NCBI RefSeq assembly: GCF_001425865.1
Contig: NZ_LMDS01000004.1
Span: 561,515 to 625,514, forward strand
Reading direction: 5' to 3'
Source: Rhizobacter sp. Root404
GTDB lineage: Bacteria; Pseudomonadota; Gammaproteobacteria; Burkholderiales; Burkholderiaceae_C
Length of the DNA stretch: 64,000 nt
This document shows, piece after piece, positions 56,624 to 64,000 of this stretch (position 1 is the first letter of the stretch; each line of letters begins with the position of its first letter). The notes beneath the pieces are model-generated. The model was not told where the DNA came from. It saw nothing but the letters and a program-made list of their open reading frames with translations, and searched no databases. Made by a program: the position numbers and the translations under genes.

Positions 56624-57457
56624 ATGAATCTATCGACCCGCCAGCTGCGCGCCTTCCTGGCCCTGGCCGAATCGCGCAACTTCACGCGCGCGGCGGCGTC
56701 GAGCCATCTGTCGCAGCCGGCATTCAGCGCGCTGATCCGCCAGCTGGAGGACGACGTGGGCGTGCGCCTGTTCGACCGCACGACGCGACACGTCGCGCTG
56801 ACGGCCGAGGGCGAGGCGTTCGAGCGCGCGACGCGGCGCATCCTCGACGAGGTCGATGCGGCGGCTTCGGGCATGCGCGACCGGGCGGCGCGACGCATCG
56901 GCAAGGTGTCGATCGCCTTGCTGCCGTCACTGGCGGCCGACTGGCTGCCGGACGTGCTGGCCGGGTTTCGCGCGGCGCACCCGGGGATCGGGCTCGCGGT
57001 GGCGGACGTGCTGTCCGAGCCGTGCATCGACCGCGTGCGCGCCGGCCTGGCCGACTTCGCCCTGGCCGCCACGCGCGCCGAGACCCCCGAACTGCGCGCC
57101 GACCTGTTCTGCAGCGACGACTTCCACCTCGTGTGCCCGCGCACGCACGCGCTGGCGAAGCGCCACAACCCGCGCCCGAAGGAGCTCGCGGGAGAACCGT
57201 TCATCCACCTGTCGCGCACGTCGAGCGTGCGCCAGTACCTCGACGCCGCGACGCATCCGCACGGCTTCGCCCCGGTGCTCGAGGTCGATCAGCTCGCGAC
57301 GGTGGCCGGCATGGTGCGCGCCGGGCTGGGCATCAGCATCGTGCCCGCGCTCACCCTCTATCAATTCCGATCTCTCGAGCTGGCGATCGTGCCGCTGTCC
57401 TGGCCGGGGCTGAGGCGCAGGATCTACCTGGTGCGGCGGCGCGACCGTGGGCTGTAG
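56624..57457 (+). CDS. LysR family transcriptional regulator, likely truncated
   Basis: A 277-residue LysR-type regulator. The N-terminal winged helix-turn-helix is typical (NLSTRQLRAFLALAESRNFTRAAASSHLSQPAFSALIRQLEDDVGVRLFDRTTR, in the 2-55 range). The effector domain follows to the end. The TAG at 57455-57457 falls where relatives continue. Reading past it gives VAAQAFCDWVLARRP and a stop at 57536-57538, a normal-looking C terminus for a 300-residue LysR protein. Either a nonsense mutation has removed about 26 residues or the gene is decaying. The divergent AtuA-like operon is the likely target. Confidence 0.88.
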   Translation: MNLSTRQLRAFLALAESRNFTRAAASSHLSQPAFSALIRQLEDDVGVRLFDRTTRHVALTAEGEAFERATRRILDEVDAAASGMRDRAARRIGKVSIALLPSLAADWLPDVLAGFRAAHPGIGLAVADVLSEPCIDRVRAGLADFALAATRAETPELRADLFCSDDFHLVCPRTHALAKRHNPRPKELAGEPFIHLSRTSSVRQYLDAATHPHGFAPVLEVDQLATVAGMVRAGLGISIVPALTLYQFRSLELAIVPLSWPGLRRRIYLVRRRDRGL

Positions 57458-57544
57458 GTGGCCGCGCAGGCCTTCTGCGACTGGGTGCTCGCGCGCCGAC
57501 CGGGCACCGGCACATCGATCGGACACACGAAGCGCTGACCGCGA

Positions 57545-58960
57545 TCAGGCGGACCGCAACCCGGCACGTGACCCCGCGGTCCAGCGCAGCGGCCCGAACC
57601 AGGCCCCGGCCCAGATCGCCCAGGCATTGAGTGACCCATAGACCACCAGCGCCGCCGCCTGCGCGACGAACACGCCCGTCAATCCCGCGCCGGAGCGCAG
57701 CGCCAGCCAGCCGCCGATGCCCGCGACCAGCAGCCGCGCCACGTTGCCCCAGACCGGCCACATCAGCCGCCCCGCCCCCTGCGACGCGAAGTACAGCGAC
57801 AGCGCCAGTCCGAAGAAGCCGTAGACGGGGCCGACGACCTGCAGGTACTTCGTTCCGGCTTCGAGCATCGCCGGGTCGGTGCCGAACAGCGACAGCCACG
57901 CGTGCGGCCAGAAGGCCGCCGCCAGCCCGATCAATTCGGTCAGCGCGGCCGACAGCCCGGCACCGATCCAGGCCGCGCGCAGCGCCCGCTCGCGCTGGCC
58001 GGCACCGATGCAGGTGCCGACCATCGCGACCAGCGGCCCGCCGAAGCCGAACACCAGCGGCACGAGCAGGTACTCGAGCCGCGACGCGGTGCCGTAACCG
58101 GCGATCGCCGTCGGCCCGAACTGTCCGACCTGCGCGGTCGCGATACCGATCGCGAGGTTGGTCGCGACCGTCGAGATCGCGCCGACCAGGCCGACCTTCA
58201 GGATGTCGGCGAACAGCGCCGCGCGCGGCCGGAAGCTGGCCCAGCTCGGCGCGAGCAGGCTGTGCTTCGACGCAAGGTACAGCCCGAGCGCGATGCAGCC
58301 CAGCGCGTAGTAGCTCAGCAGTGCCAGCGCACCGCCCGCGATGCCCAGACCCGCCCAGCCGCCGATACCGAAGATGAACACCTGCGACATCGGCACCAGC
58401 AGCACCGTGCCGACGATCGTCACGTTGGCCGGTACGCGCATGTTGCCGGTGCCGCGGATCAGCGCGGCCATCGAATTGAACAGCCAGACCAGCACCGCGC
58501 CGGCGAACACCCAGTTCGAATAGACCAGCGCCGCCGCCAGCGAGGCACCCGTGCCGCCCATGCGCGCGTACAGCGTCTCGCCCCACAGGTGCAACACGAG
58601 TGTGAACGCGAGGCCGAAGCCGGTGCCGATCATCAGTGCGTGACCGACCAGCGCGTTCGCATCGTCCCGCCGACGCGCACCGAGCGCACGCGCCACCGCG
58701 GAGGCGATGCCACCCCCCATGGCGCCGGCCGAGGTCATCTGCATCAGCATCACGAGCGGAAAGACCAGCGCCATGCCGGTCAGCGCATCGGTACCCAGCC
58801 GGCCGACGAAGTAGGTCTCGATCAGCCCGGCCGAGGCCTGTGCCACCATCACCAGCATGTTCGGCGCGCCCAGCCGCAGCAGGGTGCGCACGATCGGCCC
58901 CTCGAGCAGCAGGCGGGTGCGCGGGTCCAGCGCAGGGCTGGCGGCCGGGTCGGCGGACAT
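57545..58960 (-). CDS. MATE family efflux transporter
   Basis: A 471-residue inner-membrane exporter with 12 predicted segments in two homologous halves (LRLGAPNMLVMVAQASAGLIETYFVGRLGTDALTGMALVFPLVMLMQ at the start of the first). MATE carriers export cationic drugs or metabolites in exchange for sodium or protons. Its ATG shares one base with the stop of the SDR gene, so the two form an operon. The TetR gene upstream, with paired palindromes, is the likely regulator. Confidence 0.93.
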   Translation of the reverse strand: MSADPAASPALDPRTRLLLEGPIVRTLLRLGAPNMLVMVAQASAGLIETYFVGRLGTDALTGMALVFPLVMLMQMTSAGAMGGGIASAVARALGARRRDDANALVGHALMIGTGFGLAFTLVLHLWGETLYARMGGTGASLAAALVYSNWVFAGAVLVWLFNSMAALIRGTGNMRVPANVTIVGTVLLVPMSQVFIFGIGGWAGLGIAGGALALLSYYALGCIALGLYLASKHSLLAPSWASFRPRAALFADILKVGLVGAISTVATNLAIGIATAQVGQFGPTAIAGYGTASRLEYLLVPLVFGFGGPLVAMVGTCIGAGQRERALRAAWIGAGLSAALTELIGLAAAFWPHAWLSLFGTDPAMLEAGTKYLQVVGPVYGFFGLALSLYFASQGAGRLMWPVWGNVARLLVAGIGGWLALRSGAGLTGVFVAQAAALVVYGSLNAWAIWAGAWFGPLRWTAGSRAGLRSA

Positions 58961-59670
58961 CAGGGTGCGACCGCTTCGCCGAGGTACACGCCGCGCGGTG
59001 CGGCAAGGCCCTGGCGGACCTGGCGGCTCAGATCGTCGGCCAGCACTTCGTCGGCGCCCGATTCGAGCGCCGCCAGCACCTGAGCGACCACGTCATGCGG
59101 GCTCGCCTTCGGTGCGTCGAGCCCCTTCGTCATGTCCGTGTCCATGTAGCCCACATGCACCCCGACCACGCGCGTGCCCTGCGCGCGCAACTCGTTGCGC
59201 AAGCCGTTCGTCAGCGACCACGCCGCCGACTTCGACGCGCTGTAGGTCGCGACACCCGGCAGGCTAAGCCAGCTCAACACCGACAGCACGTTGACGATCG
59301 CACCGCCGCCATTGGCCTTCAGCACCGGCGCGAAGGCCTGGCTGAGCGCCAGCGGGCCGAAGAAGTTGGTTTCCAACTCGGCCCGCGCCGCCTCGGCACT
59401 GCCGGGCGCCAGCAGCGACGAGCCGCGCGAGATGCCGGCGTTGTTGATCAACAGCGTGAGGTCGGGGCAGGCCTGCACGGCAGCGGCAATGTCGGCGGCG
59501 TCGGTGACGTCGAGCCGCACCGGCACGACGCCCGCCAAGGCGATGCTCGACGGATCGCGCGCACCTGCATACACCTTGCGCACACCGGCCGCGCGCAGCG
59601 CGTCCACGAAGGCTTGGCCGAGGCCGCGATTGGCACCGGTGACGAGGACGACGGCGTTCTGGAGGTTCAT
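58960..59670 (-). CDS. SDR family oxidoreductase
   Basis: A 236-residue short-chain dehydrogenase. NAD(P) binding is TGANRGLG at 11-18, then RLDVTDAADI, the NNAG motif in LLINNAGISRG, and the catalytic YSASK in GVATYSASKSAA. Its start at 59670 carries the expected MNLQNAVVLVTG opening; a longer in-frame start at 59736 crosses the operator and is rejected. It is first in the SDR-MATE operon, 35 bases downstream of a palindrome. It may detoxify an aldehyde or carbonyl compound. Confidence 0.92.
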   Translation of the reverse strand: MNLQNAVVLVTGANRGLGQAFVDALRAAGVRKVYAGARDPSSIALAGVVPVRLDVTDAADIAAAVQACPDLTLLINNAGISRGSSLLAPGSAEAARAELETNFFGPLALSQAFAPVLKANGGGAIVNVLSVLSWLSLPGVATYSASKSAAWSLTNGLRNELRAQGTRVVGVHVGYMDTDMTKGLDAPKASPHDVVAQVLAALESGADEVLADDLSRQVRQGLAAPRGVYLGEAVAP

Positions 59671-59704
59671 GGCAGGACTTTCGTTGGAAGGAATGTTGAA
59701 GTGG

Positions 59705-59722
59705 ATATGACGGTCGTCATAT
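59705..59722. promoter_or_regulatory. TetR operator upstream of the SDR-MATE operon
   Basis: ATATGACGGTCGTCATAT has perfect 8-base arms around GT. It lies 35 bases upstream of the SDR start. An 18-base site with nearly the same arms lies upstream of the tetR gene, so both are probably bound by that TetR protein. Confidence 0.75.
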
Positions 59723-59757
59723 ATTTGAACAAGCACAGGATGCGGTCAGGCAGGCGC

Positions 59758-60336
59758 CTAATCAGCGGCGCGCTGGATCAAGGCCTTGGCGGCACGGCGC
59801 ACGTCTTTGGACACCCGCTTGTCGCCGCTGGCACGCGCCAGCACCATGGCGCCGACCATGCAACTCAGGATCGCGAGCGCCTTGTCATGCTGACCCGGCT
59901 CGCCCCAAGCGGGCAACTGGCGTTCGACCAGATCGACCATGTCCTTCAGGCGCCGCGCGCAGACGTTCCGAACCTCGGGCGCCTGGCGCGGCGTCTCGGT
60001 GCCGAGGGCCGCGAGCGTGCAGCCCTCCTCGGGCGCGTCGACGTGGGCGTCGGAGAGATACGCATCGACGAACGCACTCAAGGCCTCGTCCGGGCCGGCG
60101 CGCTCGGTCACCTTGCGCATGCGCTCCATCGAACGGGCCCCCGCGCGTTCGATCGCCTCGGCCAGCAAGTGATCGCGCGAATCGAAGTGCGCGTAGAAGC
60201 CGCCGTGCGTCAGGCCGGCCTGCTTCATGATGTCCGCCACACCGACGCCCGCATACCCGCTGCGCCGGATAGCGGCCGCGGCGACATCGACGATACGATC
60301 GTGAGTACGTTGTTTGCGGGACGGCTCGGTGGTCAT
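59758..60336 (-). CDS. TetR family transcriptional regulator
   Basis: A 192-residue repressor. The HTH region is RIVDVAAAAIRRSGYAGVGVADIMKQAGLTHGGFYAHFDSRDHLLAEAIERAG (in the 14-67 range), whose recognition helix (LTHGGFYAHF) matches the NemR/AcuR group. The remainder contains CTLAALGTETPRQ, with a cysteine that in NemR-like proteins can react with electrophiles. ATG 60336 is chosen; a start at 60366 would place the N terminus over the operator. It is followed by the SDR-MATE operon on the same strand and is likely autoregulated. Confidence 0.9.
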   Translation of the reverse strand: MTTEPSRKQRTHDRIVDVAAAAIRRSGYAGVGVADIMKQAGLTHGGFYAHFDSRDHLLAEAIERAGARSMERMRKVTERAGPDEALSAFVDAYLSDAHVDAPEEGCTLAALGTETPRQAPEVRNVCARRLKDMVDLVERQLPAWGEPGQHDKALAILSCMVGAMVLARASGDKRVSKDVRRAAKALIQRAAD

Positions 60337-60357
60337 AAGGCGAGGCCTGGTGAACAA

Positions 60358-60375
60358 ATATGACACTCATCATAT
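60358..60375. promoter_or_regulatory. TetR operator upstream of the tetR gene
   Basis: ATATGACACTCATCATAT lies 22 bases upstream of the TetR start. Its arms share ATATGA/TCATAT with the site at 59705-59722 but differ at two inner positions. The shared arms and 18-base spacing argue for one regulator binding both. Confidence 0.7.
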
Positions 60376-60419
60376 AGCGACACCCATGGCCCTGCCGTGA
60401 TGCGGGACACTCGACCCTC

Positions 60420-60731
60420 ATGAAGCGTCTGACCACCGCCCCGAATCTCGCCCTGGCGACGCTGTGGGCCGACCTCCTCACCCACGCCGGCGTGCCGACA
60501 ACCGTGCAGCGCCAGTACGCGAGCAGCATCGCCGGCGAGGTACCGCCGGACCAAACGTTGCCGGAGTTGTGGGTGGTCGACGCGGCGCAGTTCGAGGAGG
60601 CGAAGAGGCTCCTACCCCAATTACGCCATCCGCCGCATCGCCGGTGGGCCTGCCCCGGTTGCGGCGAGATGATCGATGGACCGTTCGAGGAGTGCTGGAA
60701 TTGCGGCGGCGGGATGCCCGGCCCTTCATGA
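60420..60731 (+). CDS. DUF2007-like protein with a zinc ribbon
   Basis: A 103-residue protein. The first 70 residues are a DUF2007-type domain (MKRLTTAPNLALATLWADLLTHAGVPTTVQ... ELWVVDAAQFEEAKRLL), thought to be a signal-transducing or protein-binding module. The C terminus is a zinc ribbon with Cys78, Cys81, Cys92 and Cys95 (CPGC and CWNC). No function is known. It is divergent from the tetR gene and about 120 bases before the pilin genes. Confidence 0.85.
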   Translation: MKRLTTAPNLALATLWADLLTHAGVPTTVQRQYASSIAGEVPPDQTLPELWVVDAAQFEEAKRLLPQLRHPPHRRWACPGCGEMIDGPFEECWNCGGGMPGPS

Positions 60732-60850
60732 TGGAAGAAGCGGTTATTTGTCACGCAATCTGCATTGCCTGAGGACGGACGCTTGTTTGCAGGCGACGAA
60801 CGGTGAACTGATGTTGCCCGATGGTCTTGGACCTCTAGGACAATCGGACC

Positions 60851-61273
60851 ATGGAACGCCACCCTGCTTCGACTAGTCGCGGATTCACGCTCATGGAGGT
60901 GATGATTACCGTCGCGATCATTGCCATTCTCGCGGCCGTCGCCTACCCCTCATACGCCTCTTACATACGCAAGGCAAAACGCGGGACCGCGCAGGCCGCG
61001 TTGATGGATCTGGCGAGTCGACAGCAAACCTATCTGCTGGATCGGCGCGTCTATACGAACGATCCTGCAAACCTGGGTTTCGTCACACCAGGAGAGATTC
61101 AGGGAGCCTACGCGATCTCGGTGGTCTGCAATCCTGCGGATTGTCTGTCCGGCGGCTTCCTCGCCACGGCTACGCCCACGGGGTCTCAGGCGTCCTCCAA
61201 CGAATTGAGCATGACGATCGACCACACTGGCGCCAAAACGCCCGCGAACACAGCCGGCTACTGGGGAAAGTGA
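60851..61273 (+). CDS. pilE: Type IV pilin-like protein, PilE family
   Basis: A 140-residue pilin. A short leader of 11 residues ends in Gly, then FTLMEVMITVAIIAILAAVAYPSY begins the mature protein, with Glu at position +5 (Glu16 of the precursor) needed for assembly. The Cys pair in CNPADC could form the D-region disulfide. It is either a minor pilin PilE or a small major pilin; the neighbours favour a minor pilin. It is first in a tight operon with fimT, pilV, pilW and pilX, and base composition drops here compared with the genes to the left. Confidence 0.9.
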   Translation: MERHPASTSRGFTLMEVMITVAIIAILAAVAYPSYASYIRKAKRGTAQAALMDLASRQQTYLLDRRVYTNDPANLGFVTPGEIQGAYAISVVCNPADCLSGGFLATATPTGSQASSNELSMTIDHTGAKTPANTAGYWGK

Positions 61274-61277
61274 CTGA

Positions 61278-61799
61278 ATGAGCACGCTCTCGCCCTCGAC
61301 AGTGCGTCCTTCAATGCTGCAACGCTCGATACTCGGGTTCACTGCGATCGAACTGATGATCACGGTCGCCGTCGTGGCGATCTTTTCGGCGCTTGCGGCA
61401 CCTTCGTTCCGCGAGTTGATTGCGACGCAACGCATCAAATCTGTTGCCGCCGCCCTTAGCGAATCTCTCTGGGTCGCTCGCAGCGAGGCGCTGAAGCGCA
61501 ACGCCAACGTAGCGTTCGTCTTTCCAAATTCCGGATCGAACACTGCCGTGTCGGATTGGAAGATCACCCAAAGCAGCGACGGGTCCGGAGATGCGCTTCT
61601 CCAACAGTCTGGGTCTCCCTCCGTCGTTTCGACGACTTCATCAGGCGGAAACTTGCTTTTCGTATTCAACTCGTCCGGTCGGCTCGCGTCTGGTGGGTCA
61701 TCTTCTATTCAACTCAGTGTGCCATCCGCCAATGTGAACCGCTGGGTCTGTGTTTCGGCGGGCGGGCGCGCCATCACGCAGACCACGTCATGCTCATGA
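61278..61799 (+). CDS. fimT: Minor pilin, FimT/GspH family
   Basis: A 173-residue prepilin. Cleavage after Gly20 exposes FTAIELMITVAVVAIFSALAAPSF with Glu25 at +5. The body has the GspH/FimT core (SVAAALSESLWVARSEALKRNANVAFVF ... WVCVSAGGRAI). FimT-type minor pilins prime pilus assembly and in some bacteria bind DNA during uptake. It begins four bases after the pilE stop and overlaps pilV. Confidence 0.9.
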   Translation: MSTLSPSTVRPSMLQRSILGFTAIELMITVAVVAIFSALAAPSFRELIATQRIKSVAAALSESLWVARSEALKRNANVAFVFPNSGSNTAVSDWKITQSSDGSGDALLQQSGSPSVVSTTSSGGNLLFVFNSSGRLASGGSSSIQLSVPSANVNRWVCVSAGGRAITQTTSCS

Positions 61800-62449
61800 A
61801 TGCTCCCCTTCGAGTTCGTCCACGGGTGGCTGCCGTGGCTGGTTTCACGCTGATTGAAGTGCTAGTGACGATCGTCGTCATGCTCTTGGGACTTCTGGGC
61901 GTTCTGGGAATGCAGGCGCGTTCAGCAGTGGTGGAGTTTGAGTCCTATCAGCGAGGCGAGGCGCTCGCGCTGGTGCGTGAAATGGAGAGCCGCCTCACCA
62001 ATTCACGGAGCATCGTCGACGGTTACCTCAATGCTGCTGTCAGTTCGACGGACGGCAGCATTTATGTCGGATCCGGCGCGGGGGCACAGGATTTCAGCGT
62101 CTCTGCCGCGTGCGTACCGGGCGGCGGCGTAGCGCTGGCGGAGGCCAAGTTCGAGATGTGTCAATGGGGCCAGGCACTGCAGGGAACTGCCGCCCAAGAA
62201 GGCACAACCAAGGTTGGCGCCATGATTGGTGCGCGCGGTTGTCTGATAAGAGTCGTTCCTGCGGAGGGTAATGCACTCGCCGACATCTACGTCACCGTCG
62301 TATGGCAAGGAGCCTCGCCTGGCACGGAGCCCGATGTCGACTCCCCGGCGGGTCAAAACTTCTGCGCAAAGGGCGTGAACTTCGGAACCGGCTTACGCCG
62401 CGGCGTCACGGTCCGAGTCCTTGTGCCGAATCTGACCAAGGAATCATGA
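61796..62449 (+). CDS. pilV: Minor pilin PilV
   Basis: A 217-residue prepilin with the class III-type leader cut after Gly16, then FTLIEVLVTIVVMLLGLLGVLGMQARS, with Glu21 at +5. The LLGLLGVLGMQ pattern is diagnostic for PilV. The ATG at 61796 overlaps the fimT stop as ATGA; an ATG two codons earlier (61790) is an alternative. PilV, PilW and PilX form the tip complex with PilY1 in Pseudomonas and relatives. Confidence 0.9.
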   Translation: MNAPLRVRPRVAAVAGFTLIEVLVTIVVMLLGLLGVLGMQARSAVVEFESYQRGEALALVREMESRLTNSRSIVDGYLNAAVSSTDGSIYVGSGAGAQDFSVSAACVPGGGVALAEAKFEMCQWGQALQGTAAQEGTTKVGAMIGARGCLIRVVPAEGNALADIYVTVVWQGASPGTEPDVDSPAGQNFCAKGVNFGTGLRRGVTVRVLVPNLTKES

Positions 62450-62456
62450 GAAGACC

Positions 62457-63491
62457 ATGAACTACCCTCGTCCTGGCAGAAAGCTGAATGCCTGCGCCGG
62501 CTCGCAGCAAGGTCTCACGCTCATCGAGTTGATGGTCGCGCTCGTTGTCGGCTTGCTGATCGTCGCGGCGATGAGCATGTTGTTCGCGGGCAGCAGTCGC
62601 TCACGTCGCGAGGTCGAACTCAGCGCAGACGTCATCGAGAACGGGCGCTATGCCCTTGATGTGCTCAACCGAGAACTGTCTCAGACCGGCTTCTACGGCT
62701 CACTGGTCACGCCTGTCGCTGCCGCGACTGCAATCGATACGCCTACCAAGGTCGCGACTGCCATGTGCCTCACCACGGTCGCGAATATCGCCGCTTGGCA
62801 AGACTCATTGAGCTACTACGCAATGGGACTGCGAAGCGCATCCGGAGCAAACGTTGACGCTGATCCCACTTGTGTCGCACGAAAAGTTGGCACCGATGCC
62901 TTGTTCGTTCAGCGTGCCAACACATGTGCCATCGGAGACGCGGACTGCCAGGCGGAGTCGAACAGCTCCGCTTATCTGCAGGTTTCGGAATGCGGCACTG
63001 AGTACAGCACTGCGGCGACAAGAATCGTGGTGGCCCGTGGCACGTCATCGGCATTCACGTTGCAGACCAAGGCATGCGACGGAGCCACGCGAGCTCCGAA
63101 GCGAAAGCTTGTTCGTCGCATCTACTTCGTGAGCGCCGCCAATGAACTGAGCTACCAGGAGCTTCCAATCAGCGGGAGTCTGCCGGCCGCGGTGGTGCTG
63201 GTTGAAGGCATCGAGCAGATGCAGATCGAATACGCCGTCGACTCGACCGGCGACGGAACACCAGACACATTCGAGGCTTCGCCCTCAGACTGGACCCAGG
63301 TGATCGGCGCCCGAGTGTGGCTGCTGGCGCGTTCCAGCGATATCAGTCGCAACACGAAGGACGCCGCGAGCTTCGTACTCGGCGCAGACACCACCGTGAG
63401 CGTCGCCGCCAGCGCGAGCGGCAACCTAAAGCGCCGTGCCTACAGCACGTATGTTCCCTTTGTCACGCCAAAAGCGCGTCGAGAATCATGA
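62457..63491 (+). CDS. pilW: Minor pilin PilW
   Basis: A 344-residue prepilin with leader cut after Gly19, then LTLIELMVALVVGLLIVAAMSMLFAGSSRSRREVE, with Glu24 at +5. The region after the helix (DVIENGRYALDVLNRELSQTGFYG) matches PilW. The long globular part contains cysteines that could form disulfides. It starts eight bases after pilV, and its stop overlaps the pilX start. Confidence 0.92.
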   Translation: MNYPRPGRKLNACAGSQQGLTLIELMVALVVGLLIVAAMSMLFAGSSRSRREVELSADVIENGRYALDVLNRELSQTGFYGSLVTPVAAATAIDTPTKVATAMCLTTVANIAAWQDSLSYYAMGLRSASGANVDADPTCVARKVGTDALFVQRANTCAIGDADCQAESNSSAYLQVSECGTEYSTAATRIVVARGTSSAFTLQTKACDGATRAPKRKLVRRIYFVSAANELSYQELPISGSLPAAVVLVEGIEQMQIEYAVDSTGDGTPDTFEASPSDWTQVIGARVWLLARSSDISRNTKDAASFVLGADTTVSVAASASGNLKRRAYSTYVPFVTPKARRES

Positions 63492-64000
63492 CGAAATTTT
63501 CTTCGGACTCAGCGCGCAGCGCCCAGTCCGGCGCTGTCCTGATGGTCGGCATGGTGATGTTGCTGATGATCATGCTCGTTGCGGTGGGAGTCATCCGGTT
63601 AACCACCCGGCATACACAGATCGTGAGCAACGAACAGGTTCGAAGTGAGGCTGTCTCGGCTGCGAACTACGCTCTGGACGCAGTCTTGAACCAACCGTAT
63701 ACCACGTGGGACCCTTACAAGAATACCGGCGCGACGACGAACGTCAATCTCGGAACGACCAAGGCGGCAGACAGCGCTGACGTTTCAGTCAATGTCACGG
63801 TGAAAAATCTCGCGTGCAAGCGAAGCCGGGTGATCAAAAACGCAGAGCTCTATAAGAAGTCCGGCAGCGTGTACTACGTCGCGCCCGTCGATTCTTCTTG
63901 CTTTGGTGGCGGGAGCCCGACAGGACTGACGATCGTCGATCCGACCGCCGTCGGAACGGCAAGCGACGATTCGCTTTGTGCGACCGTTCTTTATGAGATG
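63488..64000 (+). CDS. pilX: Minor pilin PilX (right end cut)
   Basis: Starts at ATG 63488, overlapping the pilW stop, and runs open to the right edge (171 codons visible). The N terminus MTKFSSDSARSAQSGAVLMVGMVMLLMIMLVAVGVIRLTTR has the PilX pattern, in which Gln-Ser-Gly-Ala begins the mature helix and the leader is short and non-canonical. SEAVSAANYALDAVL follows. A pilY1 gene would be expected beyond the window. Confidence 0.88.
   Translation, partial: MTKFSSDSARSAQSGAVLMVGMVMLLMIMLVAVGVIRLTTRHTQIVSNEQVRSEAVSAANYALDAVLNQPYTTWDPYKNTGATTNVNLGTTKAADSADVSVNVTVKNLACKRSRVIKNAELYKKSGSVYYVAPVDSSCFGGGSPTGLTIVDPTAVGTASDDSLCATVLYEM

Noticed and set aside
60732..60850. Sigma-54 promoter before the pilin operon
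   Set aside because: No GG-N10-GC element of the right kind is visible; a TTGC alone is not enough.

Overview
The window looks like a stretch of chromosome from a high-GC betaproteobacterium of the order Burkholderiales, probably near the Rubrivivax-Leptothrix-Comamonadaceae group. The evidence is very high GC in most genes, Bug-type (TTT) receptors, a reductive pyrimidine-catabolism operon under a RutR-like regulator, the ribF-ileS-lspA order, and a UUCG-hairpin spacer of the kind common in that group. This placement rests on gene content and protein resemblance only. I count 67 protein genes, two of them cut by the window edges, and no rRNA, tRNA, CRISPR array, insertion sequence or prophage. 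No gene-free stretch exceeds 300 bases; the longest is 227 bases (40815-41041).

Layout. 1-5585: a cytochrome P450 (cut at the left edge), an Lrp/AsnC regulator divergent from ornithine cyclodeaminase, then an epoxide-hydrolase-like enzyme and an acyl-CoA ligase. 5745-9328: a DEDDh exonuclease and a four-gene polar amino-acid ABC importer. 9340-16680: a cyclic-nucleotide-binding protein, argG, a DUF2946-like protein with a TonB-dependent receptor, murB, yajQ and a periplasmic retropepsin-like protease. 16694-25100: a lipoprotein lytic transglycosylase, an MFS transporter, paired acyl-CoA dehydrogenases, a glycerophosphodiesterase, a P1-family peptidase and a secreted esterase. 25114-27232: a diheme cytochrome c and a GFA/AHSA1/ArsR group.

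27279-37465 is a complete reductive pyrimidine-degradation island. It holds a RutR-like repressor, N-carbamoyl-beta-alanine amidohydrolase, dihydropyrimidinase, the two dihydropyrimidine dehydrogenase subunits PreT and PreA, and an NMT1/THI5-type ABC importer. A near-perfect RutR palindrome sits in the divergent promoter. 37487-40814 holds small genes, a PhyH dioxygenase, a NUDIX hydrolase and an RsuA-type pseudouridine synthase.

41042-43976 is a tightly coupled three-gene module: a PQQ alcohol dehydrogenase, a c-type cytochrome and a periplasmic binding protein. The dehydrogenase carries the Asp-Tyr-Asp signature of lanthanide-dependent enzymes, and the order resembles xoxF-xoxG-xoxJ. I regard this as the most interesting system here. 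43990-52669 holds small conserved proteins, an RNase D-like exonuclease coupled to an RlmN-like radical SAM enzyme, MgtC, an orphan Fis-type regulator, ribF, ileS and lspA.

52709-57457 is an AtuA-like two-protein locus with a Bug receptor, a quinone oxidoreductase and a divergent LysR regulator that appears to have lost its C-terminal tail to an amber codon. 57545-60336 is a MATE/SDR operon with a TetR regulator and two matching operator palindromes. 60420-64000 holds a DUF2007 zinc-ribbon protein and a visibly lower-GC minor-pilin operon (pilE-like, fimT, pilV, pilW, pilX) that runs off the right edge.
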